Notes under the pieces: generated by a model
Databases searched by the model: none
What the model was told of the DNA's origin: nothing
What the model saw: the letters and a program-made list of their open reading frames with translations, nothing else
In this document: positions 52,267 to 59,899 of the stretch, in pieces
Layout: each line of letters begins with the position of its first letter
How positions within the stretch are numbered: position 1 is the stretch's first letter
Source of the DNA: Chondrinema litorale
GTDB taxonomy: Bacteria > Bacteroidota > Bacteroidia > Cytophagales > Flammeovirgaceae
DNA length: 64,000 nt
Direction: 5' to 3'
Assembly (NCBI RefSeq): GCF_026250525.1
Contig: NZ_CP111043.1
Location: forward strand, 682,001-746,000
Translations under genes and position numbers: made by a program

Positions 52267-53376
52267 CTAAAAAGCCTCAGCCAAATTGATATAAAAATTG
52301 CTTACTCCATCACCAAATCCATAATCTACTCTAATATTCAGCCTTTCTTTTTTATTTATAGTAAAGCGTGCACCTCCACCATAAGAGTATTTATAATCAT
52401 CTTTTGCAAAGTCCGATAATTTATCACCAACATCTCCAAAACCACCAAAAGCAGTTAAACCAAATCTAGAGCAAACCTGAAATCTATATTCTGCCTGCAA
52501 AACCACCAGATTCTTTTCACGGTATCGGCCTCTATAATAACCCCGTAAAACCTTATCTCCACCAATCATTGCCATTTGCTGAAAAGGCACATTCCCGGTT
52601 TTAATTTCGCTTTTAAACTGAGTAGCAATTACATGATTTTTATGTAGGTTAAAATACTTTCTAAAGTCAAACTCAAACTGCTGAAACTGAAAATTACTAC
52701 CAAAGTATGACTGATAAAATCTGGAAGAAAACTCGGCATAATATCCCCTACTGGCATTTAATACATTATCTCTACGATCTAAACTTGCTAGAAGTCCAAA
52801 ACCAGAAAGCCTCACACCATTTTTACCTGGAACTTCATTTGTCTCAAGTAAAAAATCAGATTCAGTCTCAATATTAAACATGGTGTAGAGATTGTAAACT
52901 CCACCAATAAAAACACCAGGGCTCACCTTACGCATTAATCTACTAGTAAAATTAAAGATGTTGTTGTTGAAAACTTCTTCGTCTTCAAGACGGGTATCAT
53001 TCCCTATTCCATAAAAATTATCTGGAAACTTTAAAAAAGCGACATTGCCTCTTAGTTGATACTTTTCATCTTTTAGAAAGATATTATGGTCTACACTTAA
53101 TATAAACTGACCTCTAGTTGTGTAAATCGCAGCAGTTCTTACATTACTGGTTCTTGTAAGAGTATCTAAAGGGTCTAGCTGAAACATATTAATTGCAATT
53201 CCCCCAAATGCCAGTTTAGTTTCTGGTGAGTAAAAGGCCACAGGCAAAGCAACCAAAGAGCCTTTTTTCATTTTCTTTTCAACTGTATCTGAATCTGCTA
53301 AAAAACAAAATGCTGATAGTTTCTGTAGTATTCCAAAACCTATTAACAGGGTTAAGAAAATAATTTTGAATAACAT
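52267..53376 (-). CDS. BamA/TamA-type outer-membrane barrel protein
   Basis: The ATG at 53376 is preferred (369 residues); the longer frame starts with TTG. A signal peptide (about 1-22) precedes a 16-strand-like barrel with no POTRA domains. Recognisable are FYGIGNDTRLED, GFGLLASLDRRDNVLNASRGYYAEFSS and the conserved barrel motif GGDKVLRGYYRGRYREKN (the RGY/GRYR motif of Omp85 loop 6), then LTAFGGFGDVG and RVDYGFG. It is an Omp85-family barrel lacking the periplasmic arms of BamA, so probably a small transporter or accessory insertase. The substrate is unknown. Confidence 0.83.
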   Translation of the reverse strand: MLFKIIFLTLLIGFGILQKLSAFCFLADSDTVEKKMKKGSLVALPVAFYSPETKLAFGGIAINMFQLDPLDTLTRTSNVRTAAIYTTRGQFILSVDHNIFLKDEKYQLRGNVAFLKFPDNFYGIGNDTRLEDEEVFNNNIFNFTSRLMRKVSPGVFIGGVYNLYTMFNIETESDFLLETNEVPGKNGVRLSGFGLLASLDRRDNVLNASRGYYAEFSSRFYQSYFGSNFQFQQFEFDFRKYFNLHKNHVIATQFKSEIKTGNVPFQQMAMIGGDKVLRGYYRGRYREKNLVVLQAEYRFQVCSRFGLTAFGGFGDVGDKLSDFAKDDYKYSYGGGARFTINKKERLNIRVDYGFGDGVSNFYINLAEAF

Positions 53377-53446
53377 ATCACACGCCAACTTAATCAAATC
53401 GAGAAGTAAATTATTAATAATGTGGTCTTTCTTTAAATATATATTT

Positions 53447-53454
53447 TATTTTTG
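53447..53454 (+). promoter_or_regulatory. Candidate -7 box for the lipoprotein gene
   Basis: TATTTTTG matches TAnnTTTG about 27 bp before the ATG at 53481. No matching -33 TTTG box at 19 bp. Confidence 0.4.
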
Positions 53455-53480
53455 GCCTTACCAGTTATCAATTTTTCAGA

Positions 53481-54431
53481 ATGAACAAGTTAAGTAAGAT
53501 TATATTTTATAATTTCTGGCTCATTATAGCCCTTTTCTCTACATTGGCATTTTCATGTAAAGATGATATTTCTAATGGTGATGACGAGGATAATGGAACA
53601 CCAAAAGAAACAATTTTTAAGACAGGAGCCTCCGCTGGAGCACTATCTTCAGGTGAAATAACTGAAGCTTCGGGACTAGTAAATAGTAGAAGCCATTCAG
53701 ATTTTTTTTGGATAAATAATGATGGTGGTGCAGGAGCAGAAAACAGAATTTTTCTAGTAGATAAAACAGGAACCTTAAAAGCTACTTATTGGTTAGAGGG
53801 AGTATCTAATATCGATTGGGAAGATATAACACTTGGTCCTGGTCCAGAAGAAGGCACCAATTATTTATATGTTGGTCAAATTGGTGATAATCAGGCACAA
53901 TATGATAAAAGAAACGTGTTCCGCTTTGTTGAACCAAGCCCCGATGAAAGCCAATTTCCATTAACAGATACAATTTCTAATATAGAGACTATCACTTATG
54001 TATATCCAGATGGTTCTAGAGATGCAGAAACATTAATGATTGATCCAGTTACAAAAGACCTTTATATTGTATCTAAAAGAGAAAGCCCAGAAATTAATAT
54101 CTATGTGGCTAGTTACCCTCAATCAACATCTGAAACAATAACCTTAGATAAAGTTGGCACACTGCCTTTTACTCAAGCAACAGCAGGAGATATTTCAAAA
54201 GATGGAAGTGAGATTCTAATTAAAAACTATACAACCATTTATTATTGGAAGAGAACTTCAGGTGAAAGTGTTGCTGATGCTTTAGCTAAAACAGCAACAG
54301 AAATACCATATCTTATTGAACCACAAGGAGAAGCAATAGCATTTACAACAGATGGAACAGGATTCTATACAGTAAGTGAAGAAGCTAACAACATAGAAGC
54401 TGTGCTTTATTTTTACGAAAGAGAAGAATAA
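53481..54431 (+). CDS. Putative beta-propeller lipoprotein
   Basis: 316 residues. A signal sequence with lipobox LAFSC near residue 26 predicts a lipoprotein, followed by a Asp/Gly-rich linker. The mature part has repeated beta-rich segments (ITEASGLVNSRSHSDFFWINNDGG, DWEDITLGPGPEEG, GDISKDGSEILIKNY) typical of a propeller such as SdiA-regulated or phytase-like proteins, though I cannot name the family. It is divergent from the BamA-type barrel gene and convergent with the lipase-like gene. Likely outer-membrane or periplasmic; function unknown. Confidence 0.65.
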   Translation: MNKLSKIIFYNFWLIIALFSTLAFSCKDDISNGDDEDNGTPKETIFKTGASAGALSSGEITEASGLVNSRSHSDFFWINNDGGAGAENRIFLVDKTGTLKATYWLEGVSNIDWEDITLGPGPEEGTNYLYVGQIGDNQAQYDKRNVFRFVEPSPDESQFPLTDTISNIETITYVYPDGSRDAETLMIDPVTKDLYIVSKRESPEINIYVASYPQSTSETITLDKVGTLPFTQATAGDISKDGSEILIKNYTTIYYWKRTSGESVADALAKTATEIPYLIEPQGEAIAFTTDGTGFYTVSEEANNIEAVLYFYEREE

Positions 54432-54437
54432 TTATAC

Positions 54438-55211
54438 TTATATTGGATAAACAAAAGGAAGGAAGCCGGAACTTTCAAAAGGTTTCCAATCTCCTTCTTT
54501 TTGGGCTAATCTATCTGCCACGCAAACCATTACACTTGGGTTTAAGGCCATACCAAAATGGCTCGCATATACTTCTATATTTTCAATATTATCACCCTTT
54601 TCTTCTTCCATACAATATTGCCAAGACACTACTCCATCATATTTGCTATAAATTGATGTAAATGGTACAGGTGGCACACACTTTAGTTTTTCAATTAAGT
54701 GTGGATCGATTCGGTCGGCATCTTTTCCTTTCACCAAATCATAAAACCACTTGGCGTGGCTTGGCTGCAGCAATCCTTTGTAAGGAGAACCCAAAGTAAC
54801 AACCATTCTAATATGCTCTGGAATTTCATGAGAAATTGCTCTGGCATAAACACCTCCTAAACTCCAACCAACAATACTCACCTTTTTTTTATATCGCTCG
54901 TGCAGCTCAATTACTCTTTCTTTCACCTTAATCAAATCTTTTGGATTACCCAGATTTGTACCTAATCGCCAGCGATGCGGTGAAAAATTCTGTCCTTTAA
55001 GAAAAAATCGCAATGGACCTGTAGAAAAATCTGATGTCATTAACCCTGGTAAAACCAATACTGGATGTCCATCTCCTTCAGCAGCAAATTTTAATAAGGG
55101 ATACGATAAAATAAATCCGGTGAGTCCAAATACTGCCCTACTTTCTAGCATTAACAACCAAAGTGATGGAGCTTTTACTTCTACAATTTTTTCGGCGTCT
55201 TCATCTTTCAT
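54438..55211 (-). CDS. Alpha/beta hydrolase, lipase-like
   Basis: 257 residues. The nucleophile elbow GWSLGGVYARAISHE (GxSxG), an oxyanion segment VLPGLMTSDFSTGPLR, the acid in IYSKYDGVVSW and His in ASHFGMALNPSVM form a plausible triad. There is no signal peptide, so probably cytoplasmic or membrane-associated. It resembles bacterial triacylglycerol-lipase/PGAP1-like hydrolases; substrate not determinable. Convergent with the lipoprotein gene, ending 6 bp apart. Confidence 0.83.
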   Translation of the reverse strand: MKDEDAEKIVEVKAPSLWLLMLESRAVFGLTGFILSYPLLKFAAEGDGHPVLVLPGLMTSDFSTGPLRFFLKGQNFSPHRWRLGTNLGNPKDLIKVKERVIELHERYKKKVSIVGWSLGGVYARAISHEIPEHIRMVVTLGSPYKGLLQPSHAKWFYDLVKGKDADRIDPHLIEKLKCVPPVPFTSIYSKYDGVVSWQYCMEEEKGDNIENIEVYASHFGMALNPSVMVCVADRLAQKEGDWKPFESSGFLPFVYPI

Positions 55212-55447
55212 TTTCTGCTCTTTCGTCCAAAATCAATCATTATTTCACAGCTTTAATATAACAAAAGTGCCACTCTTTTTATTCATTTAAGCACTAAACT
55301 ATCCCTATAGTAATTTTTAAATAAATATTTACAGATAAAATAAATTTCAATGTATTTATTTATCGAAAAGCTAAAATCAAAACAAATAAACTACGTTACA
55401 TTAATTATTGAAATTAGCCTATTACATAGAATTTTACACGATTTAAT

Positions 55448-56116
55448 ATGAATCTTACGCTTGCTGAAGAACTATTACTAATCGCTCTGGATGACAGAAG
55501 AGGAAAACTGATAACATCATCAGACTTCTCTATTGATTATTGTTTAGCTGGAGCTTTACTATTTGATCTTACTTTTGAAAACAAAGTAATTTTAAAAGAT
55601 AAAGTACTAGTAGTTGTAAGCGAAGAAAAACCTCAAGATAGCATATTAAGACAAGCTTTCGATGTAATTACAAAAAGTAGCACACCTGAAAACCTACAAT
55701 ACTGGCTAAATGAACTTTGCGAAAAAATTCCTGGCCTGAGATATGCCTTAATGGAGCATTTAGTTGCAAAGGATGTACTTTACAAAGTGGAGAAAAAACT
55801 TTTAAAGATATTTTCAAACCCAAGGTACTTACCTAAACAAGGAGAGTCTGAACATTTAGTAAGAACAAGAATTAGAGAAATTATTCTTCATAATAAACCC
55901 TTCGATCTTAAAAGTGTAATGCTAATAGGATTGGTTAATGCAGCTGATCTTGTAGAGGAAATTTTTCCTGCGTTAAACGATTTAAAAGTAGCCAGAGATT
56001 GGATAAAGCAAATCCCTCGTTCACAAAAAATCCATGGCACCATTTCAGAAACTCTTGAAGAAATTCAATCAGCTGTTAATGCGTCTATTAATGTTCCAAT
56101 CATTGTAAGAACTTAA
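55448..56116 (+). CDS. GOLPH3/VPS74 (GPP34)-family protein
   Basis: 222 residues with the GPP34 signature: NLTLAEELLLIALDDRRGKL at the N-terminus, YCLAGALLFDLTFENKV, and LRDWI-like helices at the C-terminus. Eukaryotic GOLPH3/VPS74 bind PI4P and glycosyltransferases in the Golgi. Bacterial homologues (notably in actinobacteria) are of unknown function. The protein is all-alpha, cytoplasmic and presumably peripheral to the membrane. It is monocistronic. In this window a GT39 glycosyltransferase lies 3.6 kb away, but no operon link exists. Confidence 0.83.
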   Translation: MNLTLAEELLLIALDDRRGKLITSSDFSIDYCLAGALLFDLTFENKVILKDKVLVVVSEEKPQDSILRQAFDVITKSSTPENLQYWLNELCEKIPGLRYALMEHLVAKDVLYKVEKKLLKIFSNPRYLPKQGESEHLVRTRIREIILHNKPFDLKSVMLIGLVNAADLVEEIFPALNDLKVARDWIKQIPRSQKIHGTISETLEEIQSAVNASINVPIIVRT

Positions 56117-56287
56117 TATCTGAAAAAACTACAACAAACTTCTTTCGCACACCATACTATCAAATAAAATACTCCCACACATACACTCTCTTTTGAGATT
56201 TTTTACCTAAATTAAGGCAATCCACTTTCAGCCTTAAAATCTTTTTTTACTAGCATTCTAAGACTATTTTTAATTAACCATTCCGTA

Positions 56288-57571
56288 ATGATCTCCAAAA
56301 CTAATTTGTTGATCGCTTTCGGTATCAGCTTCATTTTATGTAGTTGCGGAAGCAGACAAGAAGTAAAAGAAAATGAAAAAAGCAATGCGAACTTAAAGGT
56401 AACTCTTACCAATTCCCTCCCTTTAGAAAGATTAGATGAACCAATTACACTAAACAAAAGTGATATTGAAGAAATACTGGGAGTACTTAATTCAGCCAAT
56501 CACATTGAAATTATTGATGAGAATGGGACAGTAATTCCCTCACAAACTGATGATATTTATTTGGATGGAACGTGGGATGAACTAGCCTTCGTAGCTGATT
56601 TTAAACCAGAAGAAAGCAAAACATTCACTATTGCCCTAACTGAAAAAGAAACAAAGTTTAAAGCAAGAACAAACCTTCGCTTTGCCCACAGTAGAAAAGG
56701 TGAGCATATTTACACAGAGATGGAAAAGGAATACCGACCTGCCGATCATTTTAGGAATAACAACTCTGGTAGGTATCAAATGGAGGGGCCTGCTTGGGAA
56801 AATGACATTATCGCTTTTAGATATTACTTTGATAACAGAAACGGCAAAGACATTTATGGAAAGCAAACCAAAGAAATGGTACTTGACTCGGTAGGCATTG
56901 TAGGCGATTACCACAAACTGCAAGACTGGGGAATGGACATTTTAAAAGTAAACAACTCGCTAGGTGCTGGTGCAATTGCCATGATTGAAGATGGTAAACT
57001 ATATCGCCTAACTGGTTGCGATACGGCTATGTTCGAAAAGGTATTTGAAGGGCCAGTAAGATCGAGGTTTCGTTTAAGTTTTACCAATTGGCAAGTCGGA
57101 GATAACACTTACAATTTTGCAGAAGAAATTACTATTTGGGCAGGAAACCCATGGTACGAAAGCAGCCTGTATTTATCTAATTTCGAAGGGGAAAAAGAAC
57201 TGGTAACTGGAATTGTAAATATCCATAGCGATTCAGTTTCTTTTAGAGATCACGATAATAAAGCCATCTCTATCTCAACTCATGCACCGCAAGCATACGA
57301 TGGTGAATATTTAGGAATGGGAATTTTAGCTAAACAGGCAGATTTTATAGGAAATGATGTGGCACCAAAAACTGGCGAAGGAGTTACAGAAACTTACTAC
57401 ATAAAATTAAAAGCAAAACCTGAACAAGCAGTTTCCTTTAGATTTATGGTTGGTTGGGAAATACAAGACAGTGATTATGCTGATTACAGTTACTTTATGA
57501 ACAAGCTAGAAGAAGAAGGAAAACAATTAGGAACTCCTTTAGAAATAAAGATAGAAACACCTACTATGTAA
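56288..57571 (+). CDS. DUF4861 family lipoprotein
   Basis: 427 residues. A lipoprotein signal ends in ILCSCGS (Cys at about 19). The DUF4861 domain fills the rest: WDELAFVADFKPEESKTFTI, YQMEGPAWENDIIAFRYYF, KLQDWGMDILKVNNSLGAGAIAM and EGPVRSRFRLSFTNW. In Bacteroidota these proteins occur with polysaccharide-degrading enzymes, but their reaction is not established. Likely located in the outer or inner membrane, facing the periplasm. Its end overlaps the convergent GNAT gene by 8 bp. Confidence 0.8.
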   Translation: MISKTNLLIAFGISFILCSCGSRQEVKENEKSNANLKVTLTNSLPLERLDEPITLNKSDIEEILGVLNSANHIEIIDENGTVIPSQTDDIYLDGTWDELAFVADFKPEESKTFTIALTEKETKFKARTNLRFAHSRKGEHIYTEMEKEYRPADHFRNNNSGRYQMEGPAWENDIIAFRYYFDNRNGKDIYGKQTKEMVLDSVGIVGDYHKLQDWGMDILKVNNSLGAGAIAMIEDGKLYRLTGCDTAMFEKVFEGPVRSRFRLSFTNWQVGDNTYNFAEEITIWAGNPWYESSLYLSNFEGEKELVTGIVNIHSDSVSFRDHDNKAISISTHAPQAYDGEYLGMGILAKQADFIGNDVAPKTGEGVTETYYIKLKAKPEQAVSFRFMVGWEIQDSDYADYSYFMNKLEEEGKQLGTPLEIKIETPTM

Positions 57572-58028
57572 GCCTCTTATTCATTTTGTAATTAGTAAAA
57601 TATACTCCTTTTAAAAGTACTTCTTGCTCTTTTATAACAGCAAAGCCTTTAGATATAAAAAAAGGTTTTGCTGTTATACTCACATCAGAAGTAATTTCTG
57701 ACATTTTATTTTGAAAAGCATAATCTTCAATTGCTTGCACTAAAGCAGTAGCCACACCTTTTCCCTGATGCAGATGACTCACAAACATATAATCCAGATA
57801 ACCTTTCTTTGTAATTGATGTAAAGCCAGCAACTTCTCCAGCAACCTCTGCCAAAATAAAATATTGATCGGCAATTTTAGATTTCCACTTTTCATAATCA
57901 TCATATCCAGAAGCCCAGATAATTACCTGTCGCTCATTATAATCTTTCTTATTTACATGAAGAATGGTTTCTTTAAACAGTTGAGAAATAGCTGAAATGT
58001 CTGCTTTAGTCGCTTGTCTTATTTGCAT
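57564..58028 (-). CDS. GNAT-family N-acetyltransferase
   Basis: 154 residues. GNAT core: ILAEVAGEVAGFTSI, then YLDYMFVSHLHQGKGVATALVQAIEDYA, where QGKGVATAL is the acetyl-CoA-binding motif A, and the final FFISKGFAVIKEQEVLLKGV. The acceptor is unknown. The gene shares its last 8 bases with the convergent DUF4861 gene. It lies downstream of the lpd terminator, so it is separately transcribed. Confidence 0.85.
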   Translation of the reverse strand: MQIRQATKADISAISQLFKETILHVNKKDYNERQVIIWASGYDDYEKWKSKIADQYFILAEVAGEVAGFTSITKKGYLDYMFVSHLHQGKGVATALVQAIEDYAFQNKMSEITSDVSITAKPFFISKGFAVIKEQEVLLKGVYFTNYKMNKRLT

Positions 58029-58063
58029 GACGCTAGAAAGTGTAAATTGATTAGATAAGATAC

Positions 58064-58088
58064 AAAAAAAGCGGCTAAAAAGCCGCCT
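58064..58088 (-). terminator. Terminator of lpdA
   Basis: Minus-strand stem GCGGCT / AGCCGC with a 4-nt loop and seven T, about 25 bp past the lpdA stop. Confidence 0.85.
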
Positions 58089-58112
58089 TCATTTATCTTT
58101 AGGAAGTGATGA

Positions 58113-59513
58113 TTATAAGTGAATTACTTCGTCATAAGCAGCTGCAGCAGCTTCCATAATAGCCTCAGACATAGTTGGGTGAGGGTGTACAGATTTTATA
58201 ATCTCATGACCAGTAGTTTCTAGGTTTCTAGCAACTACAACCTCTGCAATCATTTCAGTTACACTAGCTCCGATCATGTGTGCTCCAAGCCATTCGCCAT
58301 ATTTTGCATCGAAGATTAGCTTAATAAATCCTTCTTTGTTACCACCAGCACTTGCTTTACCAGATGCTGAATAAGGGAATTTACCTACTTTAATTTCGTA
58401 ACCTGCTTCCTTTGCAGCTTCTTCAGTAAGACCAACAGAAGCAATTTCAGGAGTACAGTAAGTACAACCAGGTATGTTACCATAGTTAAGAGGCTCAACG
58501 TCCATTCCAGACATTTTCTCTACACAGATAATACCTTCGGCAGAAGCAACGTGTGCTAGAGCAGGTCCTTTTACAATATCACCAATTGCGTAAACACCTG
58601 GGATATTGGTTTTATAGTAATCGTCTACAATTACTTTTCCTTTATCATGAGCAACTCCTACATCTTCTAATCCAAGGTTTTCAAGGTTAGTAGCAACACC
58701 AACCGCAGAAAGAACTACATCACATTCTATAGTGAACTCCTCGCCTTTTCCGTTTGGTTTTACTTTTACTTTGCAACCTTCGCCAGAAGTATCTACTTCT
58801 TGCACAGCAGCATTGGTGTGAATATCCATTCCACTTTTCTTAAAGCTTCTTTCTAACTGTTTAGAAACTTCTTGATCTTCGTTAGGAACTATTCTTGGTA
58901 AATACTCAACAATAGTAACTTTAGACCCAATAGAATTGTAGAAATAAGCAAACTCAACACCGATAGCACCAGAGCCCATAATTACAATGCTCTTAGGTTG
59001 CTTGTCCATTACCATTGCCTTTCTGTAACCAATAATTTTTTCATTATCGATTTTAATACCAGGCAACTCACGAGAACGACCTCCAGTAGCTAAAATAATG
59101 TTTTTTGCATGGTAAGCAGTTTTGCTACCGTCAGCAGCAGTAACTTCTACCTGATTTTTTGCAATCAGTTTACCATGACCTAGAAGTTTTTCAATTTTGT
59201 TCTTTTTGAATAAGAATTCAATCCCCTTGCTCATACCCGCGGCTACATCTCTACTCCTTTTCACCATCCCATCAAAATTTACAGTTGCATCTGAAACCTC
59301 TACACCATAATCTGAAGCATGTTTGATGTATTCAAATACTTGAGCACTCTTTAAAAGTGCTTTAGTTGGTATACATCCCCAGTTCAAACAAATACCTCCA
59401 ATCTCCGCTTTTTCAACCACTGCTACTTTCATTCCCAATTGTGAAGCTCTGATAGCTGCTACATATCCGCCAGGACCGCTTCCTATCACTATTAAATCAA
59501 AACTTGATGACAT
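58113..59513 (-). CDS. lpdA: Dihydrolipoyl dehydrogenase
   Basis: 466 residues, standard length. FAD motif GSGPGGYVAA (11-20); redox-active disulfide Cys42/Cys47 in GGICLNWGCIPTKALL; NAD motif GSGAIGVEFAYFYNSIG; second FAD segment VYAIGDIVKGPALAHVASAEG; catalytic His445-Pro-x-Glu450 dyad near the end (HPHPTMSEA). It is the E3 subunit of pyruvate, 2-oxoglutarate and branched-chain dehydrogenase complexes and of glycine cleavage. It is monocistronic and not next to E1/E2 genes. Confidence 0.97.
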   Translation of the reverse strand: MSSSFDLIVIGSGPGGYVAAIRASQLGMKVAVVEKAEIGGICLNWGCIPTKALLKSAQVFEYIKHASDYGVEVSDATVNFDGMVKRSRDVAAGMSKGIEFLFKKNKIEKLLGHGKLIAKNQVEVTAADGSKTAYHAKNIILATGGRSRELPGIKIDNEKIIGYRKAMVMDKQPKSIVIMGSGAIGVEFAYFYNSIGSKVTIVEYLPRIVPNEDQEVSKQLERSFKKSGMDIHTNAAVQEVDTSGEGCKVKVKPNGKGEEFTIECDVVLSAVGVATNLENLGLEDVGVAHDKGKVIVDDYYKTNIPGVYAIGDIVKGPALAHVASAEGIICVEKMSGMDVEPLNYGNIPGCTYCTPEIASVGLTEEAAKEAGYEIKVGKFPYSASGKASAGGNKEGFIKLIFDAKYGEWLGAHMIGASVTEMIAEVVVARNLETTGHEIIKSVHPHPTMSEAIMEAAAAAYDEVIHL

Positions 59514-59553
59514 AATTTATCTTTTAAATGAATTGATTAGCTAAAATTTGCGG

Positions 59554-59561
59554 CAAATTTA
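59554..59561 (-). promoter_or_regulatory. lpdA: Candidate lpdA promoter -7 box
   Basis: The minus strand reads TAAATTTG (TAnnTTTG), giving a leader of about 35 nt, similar to the sufB and trpS arrangements. No -33 TTTG at 19 bp. Confidence 0.42.
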
Positions 59562-59899
59562 ACGCTTAAAGGCAGAGAAAAAAACCATAATCTCGATTGT
59601 ATCACTGAAAAGTGATATTTTCAAATCGACACACGCCTTAAATCATAAATTTGGGCAAAAAACTATTAACACGAACAATTATTTCTGTTAAATTGCAGAA
59701 ATTTAAAGGAAAATTAGGCTAAAACCTTAAAAACAGTAATTTCATTTATAAAAGATACAATTTTAACCAGCTTCAAGACTTTCCTTAAGTAGAATATTCT
59801 GATTTGTAAGCATTTACAAGAATATATCTTACTAATTTTGATAATTATTACTATTATTCATCAAGAAATAAAATATAGCAATTAAGCTCAGCCTTGAAT
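59562..59899. other. Non-coding divergent interval
   Basis: AT-rich region between lpdA and the M1 peptidase gene. A TAATTTTG (59833-59840) on the plus strand is a possible -7 box for the peptidase gene, with TTTG 26 bp upstream, longer than the usual 19. No gene seen. Confidence 0.35.
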
